The notes beneath the pieces were generated by a model. That model saw only the letters and a program-made list of their open reading frames with translations. It was not told the DNA's origin and did not search any database. Below are positions 1 to 8,625 of a DNA stretch of 64,000 nucleotides, piece after piece. The position numbers were made by a program, and so were the translations under genes. Location of the stretch: positions 1,364,001 to 1,428,000 of the forward strand of contig NZ_CVRB01000001.1 of NCBI RefSeq assembly GCF_001048695.1. The letters are read 5' to 3'. The DNA is from Neobacillus massiliamazoniensis (lineage in GTDB: Bacteria; Bacillota; Bacilli; Bacillales; Cytobacillaceae). Position 1 is the stretch's first letter. Each line of letters opens with the position of its first letter.

Positions 1-152
1 GTTAATTAAAAACCTCGTCTTTTTAAGTTAAAATTATTATGATTTAAATTGATTAAAAATATTGAGCAGTAAAATGTTCCAAATTAACCACAATAGATTG
101 TAGAATCTGGAGATATAGAATATTGTTTACCGATATTTCTGTTTCGACCTTT

Positions 153-1142
153 TTATATCAATTCAATCTTTTGTCCAATCCCTAATTGGACTGCATTTTT
201 AAATATCCTGCAAGCGGTCATGTTGTCTTGAATAGACATTCCTGTAGAGTCAAATATAGTGATCTCTTCATTATTTTCACGGCCGACTTTGGTACCTAAC
301 AAAATCTCGCCAATTTCTGCATGTATGTCTTTTTCAGTGATTATCCCTTCTTTTATAGGATTTTGCGTCTCACCGCGAAGCACACACTGTTGTATATTAT
401 CTACGACTATTTTAGCACGGGAGAAAATTTTCGGATCAAGCTCCTGCTTCCCTTCCATATCGGCACCAATGGCTATTATATGGGTACCGGGGCTGACCCA
501 TTCGTCCTGGACAATAGGATTTTTACCAGGCGTTGCGGTGACAATAACGTCCGTTCCCTCTACAGCTGCCTTTGGTTCATCGCATAGGAGTACCTGAATC
601 CCAAGCATGGATTCTATCTCTTGTTTATATTTTAACTGTTGCTTACGGACAGGACTCCAAACCTTTACCATTTCAAGGGGCAAAATCTCTTTTAGTGCTA
701 TTACCTGCATTCTAGCTTGATTTCCTGCACCAATCACCCCAACAGTCTTGGAATTTTTTCTTGCCAGTACCTTGGCAGAAACACCACCTGCAGCACCTGT
801 CCGATATCCTGTAATCAAGCTGCCATCCATCATACATACCGGGTAGCCATTTTTTCCATCATATAAAGTGATGGTTGCAAGAAGTGTTGGTAAATGATAG
901 CGCTCGGGGTTATCCCAATATCCCACTGCTGTTTTCACTGCAATTATCTCTGTGGACTTTGAATACCCCATTTTTAAATCCATTTCCCCATTATATTCCG
1001 GCACCTCAATCGAAACAATGGGCGGCTGAATGGCCATTTTTCTATTAAAGTCTTTATACGCTTCTTCGACTGCAACAATGGTATCTGGCATATTCAAAAG
1101 TTGCTTTACTTCTCTCTGATTAAGTAACAATGTTTTCATCAT
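153..1142 (-). CDS. Ornithine cyclodeaminase / mu-crystallin family protein
   Basis: This 329-residue protein belongs to the ornithine cyclodeaminase/mu-crystallin family, whose members are NAD(P)-dependent cyclodeaminases or imine and amino acid dehydrogenases. The Rossmann dinucleotide motif is visible as GVIGAGNQAR near residue 135, followed by the family segment around VIVTATPGKNPIV. The length fits the family. It lies 6 bp downstream of an aminotransferase on the same strand, so the two are probably cotranscribed and may act on one amino or imino acid. The substrate cannot be read from sequence. Two adjacent ATG codons are possible starts (1142 or 1139). Confidence 0.85.
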   Translation of the reverse strand: MMKTLLLNQREVKQLLNMPDTIVAVEEAYKDFNRKMAIQPPIVSIEVPEYNGEMDLKMGYSKSTEIIAVKTAVGYWDNPERYHLPTLLATITLYDGKNGYPVCMMDGSLITGYRTGAAGGVSAKVLARKNSKTVGVIGAGNQARMQVIALKEILPLEMVKVWSPVRKQQLKYKQEIESMLGIQVLLCDEPKAAVEGTDVIVTATPGKNPIVQDEWVSPGTHIIAIGADMEGKQELDPKIFSRAKIVVDNIQQCVLRGETQNPIKEGIITEKDIHAEIGEILLGTKVGRENNEEITIFDSTGMSIQDNMTACRIFKNAVQLGIGQKIELI

Positions 1143-1148
1143 GATGTC

Positions 1149-2270
1149 CTACACAAGTTTCTTTTCTATTAGGTAGTTTTCAAAAACGTTTAGACTGGTC
1201 TCAAAATTCTTGCGGCCATATCCCATCCTAAAATAATTTCCTTCAAAGGAATAAATATCTGCTGGCAGAAGTAAAACGCCTTCTTCAGCAACTAATCTAT
1301 CGCAAAATTCTCCTATCGGTATTTCAATATTCATTTTGTGGAAGGCGATCGGCCCTGCATCTTGTCTGTTGTATTGAAATAAATCAGAATATCTTTCAAA
1401 AAATTGATCTGCGATTTCAAGGTTCTCCTTGATAATCTTACAATTTCGATCTAAAATCTTTTCACCATGCTTTAAAGCGATTGTTGTAAGGTATTCAGCG
1501 GAGCTGCTGCTGCAAATACTGGTATAATGCTTCATCTTGGTCATCTTTTCAAGAATTTCTTTATCTTTTGTGGCAATCCAGCCAATTCTGAGTCCAGCCA
1601 AACCGTATGCCTTAGACATTACACCAAGGGATATCGCTTTTTCATAAATATCTGCAAACCATGGTCTTTTAACCCCGTCCAATTCGACCCCTTTGTAAAC
1701 TTCATCACAGAATACATAAATCCCATGCCTGCGAGCAATGTTGGCAATCTCTTTCATTTCTTCTACTGTGAAGGTATACCCAGTAGGATTATTAGGACTA
1801 TTAAGGCAAATCAGTTTTGTATTTGGCTTGATTAAGCCATCCAATTCTTCTAAATCTATCGCCCACCCATTTTTTTCTTGTTTAAGTGACCATTTGGAAA
1901 CCTCGCAGCCAATAGCGTTCCCTACCTCATATAAAGATTGATATACTGGGAACTGACTAATCATATGATCACCGGCTTCTAAACAGACATTCAAGAAGTT
2001 AAAGATTGGTTCTTGTGCACCAACATGAACGAGAACTTCTTCTGAATTAATGTTTTTATAAAGCTTGGAGATTTCCTTACGCAGCTCTGGGCTTCCAGGT
2101 ACTTCCGTGTAACCTAACCAACCATTTAACAATCCTTCTTGTGCACCAGGTTCAAATGCTAATAAGTCTTTTATCGTCATGGATTCACAATCTGATTGCG
2201 TCAATAAGTAAGGCGCTGAGAACTCGTGCTTTCCAAAGAATACTTCCAATTTAAAATCATTTATTCGCAT
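1149..2270 (-). CDS. Pyridoxal-phosphate aminotransferase, class I/II
   Basis: This is a fold-type I PLP aminotransferase of about 373 residues. The motif CDEVYKG and the cofactor lysine in SKAYGLAGLRIGW are present, as is NSPNNPTGY. The frame opens further upstream at 2279, but the ATG at 2270 is preceded by AGGTGG at a good distance, so I prefer it. It is the first gene of a two-gene operon with a cyclodeaminase-like protein and is divergent from a MocR regulator. Such regulators often control neighbouring PLP enzyme genes. Substrate unknown; the pairing suggests catabolism or synthesis of an unusual amino acid. Confidence 0.85.
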   Translation of the reverse strand: MRINDFKLEVFFGKHEFSAPYLLTQSDCESMTIKDLLAFEPGAQEGLLNGWLGYTEVPGSPELRKEISKLYKNINSEEVLVHVGAQEPIFNFLNVCLEAGDHMISQFPVYQSLYEVGNAIGCEVSKWSLKQEKNGWAIDLEELDGLIKPNTKLICLNSPNNPTGYTFTVEEMKEIANIARRHGIYVFCDEVYKGVELDGVKRPWFADIYEKAISLGVMSKAYGLAGLRIGWIATKDKEILEKMTKMKHYTSICSSSSAEYLTTIALKHGEKILDRNCKIIKENLEIADQFFERYSDLFQYNRQDAGPIAFHKMNIEIPIGEFCDRLVAEEGVLLLPADIYSFEGNYFRMGYGRKNFETSLNVFENYLIEKKLV

Positions 2271-2340
2271 TATTACCACCTAACCTTTTCTTTTTTCAAT
2301 AAGTATACTCAAGGATTTTAATGGTGTATCCATCCATCCG

Positions 2341-2370
2341 TTGATTAATAGACCAACCAAGTGCTACAAT
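2341..2370 (+). promoter_or_regulatory. Probable promoter of the MocR gene
   Basis: TTGATT (2341-2346) and TACAAT (2365-2370) are separated by 18 bp and lie 37 bp before the preferred start of the regulator. The 136 bp between the divergent genes must also hold the promoter of the aminotransferase operon. A TATACT on the minus strand at 2302-2307 could be its -10 element, but no good -35 was seen. Confidence 0.5.
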
Positions 2371-2406
2371 GCGAATGATAAAAAAGAAATTATGAGGGAC
2401 GATATC

Positions 2407-3885
2407 ATGGCAAATAAAACATCCAGCATAGTAAATATAGAATGGAAGCCTGATAAAACGAGCAATATTCCCATTTTTAAACAAATCGTCAGCTATATCA
2501 GTAACAAAATCTCGAAAGGTGACTGGCTTATTGGTAATAAGCTTCCCCCACAACGTGCATTGGCAAAAATGTTTGATGTTAATAGAAGTACGATCGTTGC
2601 AGCTTTGGAGGAATTAACTTCTTTAGGAATTCTGGAGGGGAAATCTGGACAGGGCACAACCATCATTAACAACACTTGGTCATTACTGATGTCTGCTTCT
2701 CCTCCAAACTGGCAGCGCTATATTGATTTCAGTATACATAAAGCCAACTCCCCAACCATTCAAACCATAAACAAGCTGGAATTTGTTGATGGAATCACTC
2801 GACTTAGTACTGGTGAGATTTCACCTGAGTTGTTCCCAAAAGAGATGATGAAAAAAGTATTACAAAGGGTACCTGAAAGAGCCTATTCCCTAAATTATTT
2901 GGAGCCTCTTGGCTTATTCGAGTTGCGGAAGATTTTGAGTCAGCACCTGACAAAGTATGGAATATATATTCCTCCAACTTGTATTCTGATTGTTTCGGGG
3001 TCATTGCAGGCATTACAATTAATTTCCCTTTGTATGTTGCAGCCAGGTTCCACCATATTTACAGAAATTCCATCTTACCTGAAATCACTGAATGTTTTTC
3101 AGTCTGCAGGAATGAAACTCAGCGGTATTCCTATGGACAGCAGCGGTATCATGCCTTGGATTCTTAATAAAAAAGACAATTTAGAAGAAACATCCTTGCT
3201 ATATACCATACCCACCTTTCAAAACCCAACTGGCAGGCTAATGACAGAAACACGGCGACAGGAGCTTTTAGATTGGTGTAAAACCAACCGTTTACCCATA
3301 ATCGAAGATGATGCGTACCGAGAATTGTGGATTGATGAAGAGCCCCCGCTTCCTTTAAAAGCCTATGATAAAAACGGTATGGTTCTATATATGGGGAGCA
3401 TATCAAAATCCCTAGCTCCGGGTCTCCGGCTTGGTTGGTTAGCGGGACCTGAGTCGATCGTAGAACGTCTGGGAGATGTAAAAATGCAGACAGATTATGG
3501 AGCTAGTTCTCTTTCACAATGGGCTTTGACAGAATGGATGGAAAGTGGGCTTTATGAACAGCATTTACTCATTTTAAGAAAGCACTTAAAAGAACGCCGT
3601 GATTTAGTTTTACATACACTGGAAACCTATTTTAAGGAAATTGCTACCTGGAACACTCCTGCCGGTGGGTATTATATCTGGTTACGGCTGAATAAGAATA
3701 TTTCAACCGATCGATTGTTTGAGATTGCCCTTAGTGAGAAGCTTCTAATAAATCCTGGAAGTATTTATGATTTTTCCAATAACCAGCATATACGAATTTC
3801 CTATTCTTATGCTTCACCTGATGAATTGGTAAAAGGCTTGATTAAGTTATCAGAGTTAATTGGAGAAATGTACCAATACTATTAA
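2407..3885 (+). CDS. MocR/GabR-type transcription regulator with aminotransferase domain
   Basis: This 492-residue protein has an N-terminal GntR winged helix (about residues 15-85, with LPPQRALAKMFDVNRSTI) fused to an aminotransferase-like domain. The latter carries NPTGR, EDDAYRELW and the PLP-lysine region SISKSLAPGLRLGW. MocR proteins sense PLP or amino compounds and regulate adjacent genes. The frame is open from 2341, but the ATG at 2407 has GAGGG eight bases upstream and is the better start. It is divergent from the aminotransferase/cyclodeaminase pair, which is the obvious target. Confidence 0.88.
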   Translation: MANKTSSIVNIEWKPDKTSNIPIFKQIVSYISNKISKGDWLIGNKLPPQRALAKMFDVNRSTIVAALEELTSLGILEGKSGQGTTIINNTWSLLMSASPPNWQRYIDFSIHKANSPTIQTINKLEFVDGITRLSTGEISPELFPKEMMKKVLQRVPERAYSLNYLEPLGLFELRKILSQHLTKYGIYIPPTCILIVSGSLQALQLISLCMLQPGSTIFTEIPSYLKSLNVFQSAGMKLSGIPMDSSGIMPWILNKKDNLEETSLLYTIPTFQNPTGRLMTETRRQELLDWCKTNRLPIIEDDAYRELWIDEEPPLPLKAYDKNGMVLYMGSISKSLAPGLRLGWLAGPESIVERLGDVKMQTDYGASSLSQWALTEWMESGLYEQHLLILRKHLKERRDLVLHTLETYFKEIATWNTPAGGYYIWLRLNKNISTDRLFEIALSEKLLINPGSIYDFSNNQHIRISYSYASPDELVKGLIKLSELIGEMYQYY

Positions 3886-4729
3886 TTCAGGTAAAGAGAT
3901 TTATTTTACTATTAAGTGTAGGACTATTTACATGAAATATAAAAATGAAAAGCAGAATTTTAGAAAATGTTCATTCTGTCCAAGAAACTTTTTATTTTTT
4001 CCGCTTGATAATGAAAAAAGGAAGAAATCGATTCAGAAACATTAATAACATTCCGGTAGATTATGAAAAAAAGAAATATAAAATAGTTGGGTAAATCAAG
4101 GGTACATTCCTGGAATCTATGAAAAATTACAATGTAATTTTGCGTAATCTTCCAGAATACGTTCAAAAATAAGCGGAGCAATTTTCGTAATTAATCTGAA
4201 AGGTTTCATAATTAGAAGGAATTTTTTTCAATATCCACTGGAATATTATCGCATCAAGCTCAGCTTACAGTAGCCGAGCTTTTTCTTTATTTGTACACTC
4301 GCTGTAAGTGGATTACGTTTACTACGCTAAGACTAAGAAACCTAATAGACTCATTATGAAAAGCTAAGTAATGAACTTAGCTTTCTTTTATTTTGCAGAC
4401 ATGTATAAGGACTGTTTGTCATGCTTTTTAGATGAGAAAAATCGCAAACTTATTTTTCTATTCATTTTGAAATCCCTATTTTTAATATGAAACATAAAAA
4501 CAAGTATCTATCTTTATATAATCTTTACAAAGAATAATTATATTAATATTTAGAAAGTTGCAAAAAAATCGAGGTGAATGAAATTGGTAAATAGCTGGAA
4601 ACCATCAAGGTGATTGAGAAACCACATATCGGTTATTGGGAAAATCTTGGATATGATAACGATGGATGGGTTTAGAAATAGTTTCATAGTCTTTGATTTA
4701 AAAAAATTTTAACCTGAGGTGAAGGTATA
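3886..4729. other. Gene-poor AT-rich gap with short decayed frames
   Basis: About 840 bases without a convincing gene. It contains a perfect 10-bp hairpin (4360-4384). Near 4595-4675 a short open stretch ends in GYDNDGWV but lacks a start, and may be the remnant of a lost gene. Nothing else could be supported. Confidence 0.4.
4360..4390 (+). terminator. Hairpin, probable Rho-independent terminator
   Basis: AAAGCTAAGT and ACTTAGCTTT form a perfect 10-bp stem with a 5-base loop, followed by CTTTTATTTT. No intact gene precedes it directly. Confidence 0.5.
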
Positions 4730-6097
4730 ATGGAAAAACTAAAAGGGATGTTACTTGCCGTTTTACTATTTGTTTTTATTCTTCCTGCTGCCAGTCTGGC
4801 CTCATCAAATGAAACGAAAACTTCTACTGATGTCAAAGGTTTTGATAGCAACATCACGAACAACTCCCTTGCGGTAAGTCCAGATGAGGAGACCGCTGTT
4901 GTATCAGATAGCCGTGAACAGTCACTCCTGGTCTATGACCTAAAAAAAGGAACTTTACGCAAAGAAATTAAGGGCTTTGTCACACCAAGAAACATTGTAT
5001 TTGTTGATGGTGGATCGGAGTTTGTCGTCTCTGACAGCACGCTTGGGACCTTACGTTTTTATAACACGAAAACACTAAAACTGAAGGACGAAGTCGTTGT
5101 TGGTCCGGGAGCATTTGGGACTGCAGTCAGTCCAGATGGACGTACAATGTATGTCAATAATCAAGCACATAGCACGGTAACAATCGTCGATTTAGAGACG
5201 CACAAGCCGATTTCGGTGATCACTGGGTTCGCTCAGCCGCGTCAAGGGATCGTTGTTTCTCCCGATGGGGCTTATGTACATGTGACGAACTTTTTAGGAG
5301 ACAAGGTGTCTGTTGTTGACACTGCTGCCAAACAGATTGTACGTGAAATTACCGGTTTCTCTAAGATACGGGCCATTTCTGTGACTCCTGATGGAGGTAC
5401 CTTGTATGCGGCAAATAGCGGCCGTAACAGTATTTCTGCGGTAGACATTTCACAGGGGAAAATTGTTGATGAGATTCAAGTGGGACAGGATCCTTATGGA
5501 GCGGCATTATCGCCTGATGGTAAAATTCTTTTCGCCAGCAACAAGCTGGATAATACGATCAATGTCATCACCGTTCCTGACAATCGTGTTATTGGGACGA
5601 TTAATGGTTTCAATGAGCCACGTCAAGCGATCACTTTTAGTAAGGATAGCAAAAGGGCATACGTCCTTAATCATGATCTATCAATCTCTCTTGTGGATGT
5701 GGATACTCGGACGATAACCAAGACGATCCAAGAAGACCGTCATGATAAAGTAGACCCATACAAACTTCAGGTGTTAAAGTCAGAGAAAGTCGGAAACTAT
5801 TTAGCTGACTCAAAAGGGATGACACTTTATTATTTCACAAAGGATAAACCAGGGGTTAGTAATTGTACAGGTAAATGCCTTGAAATTTGGCCGCCGTTTC
5901 ATGCGGAAAATATAAAAGTTTCAGGCGGATTTCATCATAGTGATTTTGGTACGATTACAAGAGAAGATGGACAGAAGCAAACAACGTATAAGGGCTACCC
6001 ACTTTATTACTTTAGTAAAGATCTGCAGGCTGGTGACATAAACGGACAAGGTGTGAACAATATCTGGTTTGTTTTGAATAAAAATTTTGAAAGATAA
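4730..6097 (+). CDS. Secreted YVTN beta-propeller protein with C-terminal Lipoprotein_15-type repeats
   Basis: This 455-residue exported protein starts with a signal peptide (hydrophobic core LLAVLLFVFILPAASLA). Residues about 40-340 are repeated YVTN/NHL-like beta-propeller blades, with phrases such as SPDGRTMYVNNQ, TPDGGTLYAANS and SPDGKILFASNK. The C-terminal 100 residues match the secreted-repeat family (YxxxxDxxG, PF03640 type), with LADSKGMTLYYFTKDKPG, the CTGKCLEIWPP cysteine pair and a second TYKGYPLYYFSKD block. That domain usually occurs alone in small secreted proteins. GAGGTGAAGG supplies a good RBS. Function is unknown; an extracellular binding or redox role is only a guess. Confidence 0.8.
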   Translation: MEKLKGMLLAVLLFVFILPAASLASSNETKTSTDVKGFDSNITNNSLAVSPDEETAVVSDSREQSLLVYDLKKGTLRKEIKGFVTPRNIVFVDGGSEFVVSDSTLGTLRFYNTKTLKLKDEVVVGPGAFGTAVSPDGRTMYVNNQAHSTVTIVDLETHKPISVITGFAQPRQGIVVSPDGAYVHVTNFLGDKVSVVDTAAKQIVREITGFSKIRAISVTPDGGTLYAANSGRNSISAVDISQGKIVDEIQVGQDPYGAALSPDGKILFASNKLDNTINVITVPDNRVIGTINGFNEPRQAITFSKDSKRAYVLNHDLSISLVDVDTRTITKTIQEDRHDKVDPYKLQVLKSEKVGNYLADSKGMTLYYFTKDKPGVSNCTGKCLEIWPPFHAENIKVSGGFHHSDFGTITREDGQKQTTYKGYPLYYFSKDLQAGDINGQGVNNIWFVLNKNFER

Positions 6098-6129
6098 GCA
6101 AGAGTTTTTAGAAATTCCATATCAAAGCT

Positions 6130-6168
6130 AAAACCTCTTCAGAACCAAAAAAGAAGAGGTTTTTTAGT
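6130..6168 (+). terminator. Rho-independent terminator after the beta-propeller gene
   Basis: AAAACCTCTTC and GAAGAGGTTTT form an 11-bp stem (6130-6140 with 6153-6163) followed by T residues. Confidence 0.85.
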
Positions 6169-6376
6169 TCTATTAATATATGAAAAGGACATCATGAAAT
6201 TGATTTAAAATCGGATGCCAAGTATTCTTAAGTTGCAGGTAGTGGTAATTAATGAGGTTTATGGTATAACTTAGAAGAACTTAGACTTCTATGCTTATAA
6301 CTTTGTATACATAAACAATATTAAAATCAAACTTCTTTGTACTTTTTGATATAAATGGGACCTTGGAGGGAAGCTT

Positions 6377-7099
6377 ATGAATCTATTAGTTCTAAACGGA
6401 CCAGTATTAGTCATTGATGACGATCCATCTCTCGTTACCTTTCTTAAGGATTATTTAGAAGCCTTAGGCTGTGAAGTGTATAGTGCTAAAAACGGGCAAG
6501 ATGCACTGAATCTTATTGGGAAGCTGTCTCCTGCATTTATCATATTAGACCTAATGATGCCATTTTTAGATGGATATGAAACTTGCAAAAAAATAAGAAA
6601 AACAAGCCAAGTACCCATTCTTATGCTTACAGCAAAAATTGAAGAAGAAGACAAACTCCGAGGCTTGTATATGGGTGCTGACGATTATTTGACAAAACCA
6701 TTTAGTCCACGGGAACTTGTCGCTCGTATGCAAACGATTTTAAGACGGTGTTTAAATAAAACTGATTTTTTCATTAAACTTTCGTGCGGATATTTTTTTT
6801 ATCATGAAGAAAAGCATATGTTTTTTTGGAAAAGGTCTCCTATTCATTTGACATACCAAGAAGCACAAATTGCCATTTACCTTTTGGAAAGTAAAGGGAA
6901 GGTATGCACACGTGAACAATTACTCAATTGTTTATATCCTAATGGTGACTCTGATGTAGTAGATCGTATTGTTGATGTGCATATCGGGAATATTCGGCAG
7001 AAAATACGTGCAGTGGACTCCAGTTTTAACTTAATTAGAACGATACGAGGAATTGGATACTGTTTGGAGGCCCCAAATGAAAATGAAGCTTTTATATAA
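6377..7099 (+). CDS. OmpR-family response regulator
   Basis: This 240-residue protein has a receiver domain (DDD at 14-16, phospho-acceptor Asp58 in ILDLMMP, Lys107 in LTKPF) and a C-terminal winged helix ending in RTIRGIGYCLE. It should bind DNA when phosphorylated by the kinase encoded by the overlapping next gene. GGAGGG lies just upstream of the start. The pair precedes the alkaline phosphatase gene, but the kinase does not look like PhoR, so a link to phosphate control is not implied. Confidence 0.93.
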   Translation: MNLLVLNGPVLVIDDDPSLVTFLKDYLEALGCEVYSAKNGQDALNLIGKLSPAFIILDLMMPFLDGYETCKKIRKTSQVPILMLTAKIEEEDKLRGLYMGADDYLTKPFSPRELVARMQTILRRCLNKTDFFIKLSCGYFFYHEEKHMFFWKRSPIHLTYQEAQIAIYLLESKGKVCTREQLLNCLYPNGDSDVVDRIVDVHIGNIRQKIRAVDSSFNLIRTIRGIGYCLEAPNENEAFI

Positions 7100-8141
7100 A
7101 TTATTGGCCATCAATGCCTTTGTTATTATAGCAACTGTTGCAGGAATTAGTTTGGGCTTTAGGCATTATTCTATTTCATTAATTGAACAGAACCGCATGA
7201 TGGCTTATAACAATTTTCTTACGTTTAAAGAAACAACGCAGCGTTATTTACTCTATACAAGTCTTACCATTATTCCTCTCTCGATTCTATTCGGATGGAT
7301 TGTTACACGTGCCATTGTTCGTCCATTAACGAAAATGCGTGGACTCCTCGAACAAATTGGAAAAGGGAATTACATGGTCCGGTTTCATGTACGTTCTAAG
7401 GACGAGATAGGGGATCTTGCCCAATCGTTCAATGAAATGAGTAGAGAATTAGAAAGAATAGAACGCCTTAGGCGTAATTTAGTTGCCGATGTGGCACATG
7501 AACTACGAACACCATTGTCAACTATTCTTGGATATATAGAAGCAATGAAAGACGGGATTTTGCCGGCAACACCACAACTTTTGTCAAAAAGTTATTCCGA
7601 AGTTCAACGTATAGTTCGTTTAGTAGAGGATCTACATCAATTAACCTTAATAGAAGGAGAAAACCGCAACGAAAATTGGCATGAAACGATCGATGTAAAA
7701 AAATGTGCTGCGGAAGTGGTTGAAAACTTTCTTTTAAGGTGGAAAGAAAAAGCTATTCATTTTCAAATGAAAACATCAGAAAATCAAATATTGGTAAAGA
7801 TGAAAAAATCACGTTTAATCCAGCTTTTTATAAATTTATTTGATAATACCGTTCGCTACACTCCATCAGGTGAGTCCGTCCTGTTAGAAATAAAAGTTTA
7901 CCAACAACAAGTCTACATAAAATTAACAAATACTGGAGTGGAAATTCCCGATCAGAGCCTTCCATTGGTGTTTGAACGTTTTTACCGAGTTGATCAATCA
8001 AGATCCCGGGAACAGGGTGGAGGTTCTGGGATCGGACTTGCAATTGTGAGTGATATCGTTAAACGATCAAACGGAGAGATTTGGGCTACAAGTACAAATA
8101 GTAAAACGACCTTTCATATTCTATTACCTTTAAGTAATTGA
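7077..8141 (+). CDS. Sensor histidine kinase with short extracytoplasmic loop
   Basis: This 354-residue membrane kinase has TM1 near residues 8-27 and TM2 near 59-78, leaving only about 30 residues outside. A HAMP linker (VRPLTKMRGLLEQIGKG) follows, then the H-box VADVAHELRTPLS with His141, the N-box LFDNTVRYTPSG and the G-box GGGSGIGLAIV. The frame opens at 7053, but TTGGAGG lies correctly before the ATG at 7077. It overlaps the regulator gene by 23 bp. The tiny sensor region suggests signal detection in or near the membrane, as in cell-envelope kinases. Confidence 0.92.
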   Translation: MKMKLLYKLLAINAFVIIATVAGISLGFRHYSISLIEQNRMMAYNNFLTFKETTQRYLLYTSLTIIPLSILFGWIVTRAIVRPLTKMRGLLEQIGKGNYMVRFHVRSKDEIGDLAQSFNEMSRELERIERLRRNLVADVAHELRTPLSTILGYIEAMKDGILPATPQLLSKSYSEVQRIVRLVEDLHQLTLIEGENRNENWHETIDVKKCAAEVVENFLLRWKEKAIHFQMKTSENQILVKMKKSRLIQLFINLFDNTVRYTPSGESVLLEIKVYQQQVYIKLTNTGVEIPDQSLPLVFERFYRVDQSRSREQGGGSGIGLAIVSDIVKRSNGEIWATSTNSKTTFHILLPLSN

Positions 8142-8349
8142 TGCAGTCTTTTTTCATGATAACTGGGGCTAATGCAAGGCCCTTAAATTATATTTTTGAT
8201 GGTATGGGGCAATTACAATAGAAAAAAATTATTTTACGATTATGAATAAATATCATTAAGAAAATCCGCAATTGTTTCTCTTTTTTTGAAGAGAAAAAAG
8301 CAATTAAGACGAGTGTAAGATGTTATTGTAACGGCATGTGCATTTAAAA

Positions 8350-8380
8350 AAGTTTGGTAACTTCACCAAGCTTTTTTGTT
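8350..8380 (+). terminator. Probable terminator
   Basis: AAGTTTGGT pairs with ACCAAGCTT (one G-T pair) and is followed by a run of T. It lies about 210 bp after the kinase gene. The remaining stretch up to the PhoP box shows nothing else I can support. Confidence 0.6.
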
Positions 8381-8497
8381 TTGAGGAATACTAAGTACCT
8401 TATTCACATGGAAAAAACACACACGGTTACACTATGTTTCGTAGTACTAAAAGGCTATTCGTTCTGTTTGCTAGATGAGTATTTAATCATAAGAATA

Positions 8498-8551
8498 TTC
8501 AAACAATATTTACACCTTCTTAACACTGGATTAATAATTGTGTTTTATTCT
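8498..8551 (+). promoter_or_regulatory. PhoP box and -10 element of the alkaline phosphatase gene
   Basis: Four hexamers stand at exact 11-bp steps: TTCAAA (8498), TTTACA (8509), TTAACA (8520), TTAATA (8531). This is the known layout of Bacillus PhoP~P binding sites (TT[ACT]A[CT]A-like repeats with about 5-bp spacing). A TATTCT at 8546-8551 lies 9 bp after the last repeat and can serve as -10. It predicts induction of the next gene under phosphate starvation. Confidence 0.82.
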
Positions 8552-8625
8552 TTAGTTGTTAATGAAAATTAAAATTTGATGAGAAAACTCATTATTTTTT
8601 AATGAAACTAAAGGAGGCTGTTATT

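Noticed and set aside
4595..4675. Short stretch reading TIKVIEKPHIGYWENLGYD
   Set aside because: No start codon in frame and a stop shortly upstream; at most a remnant.
6377..8141. The two-component pair as PhoP-PhoR
   Set aside because: The kinase is only 354 residues with a tiny outer loop and no PAS domain, unlike PhoR, and no PhoP box precedes it.
8354..8572. A 72-codon frame before the alkaline phosphatase gene
   Set aside because: It begins within a terminator hairpin and covers the PhoP box and promoter; no RBS.
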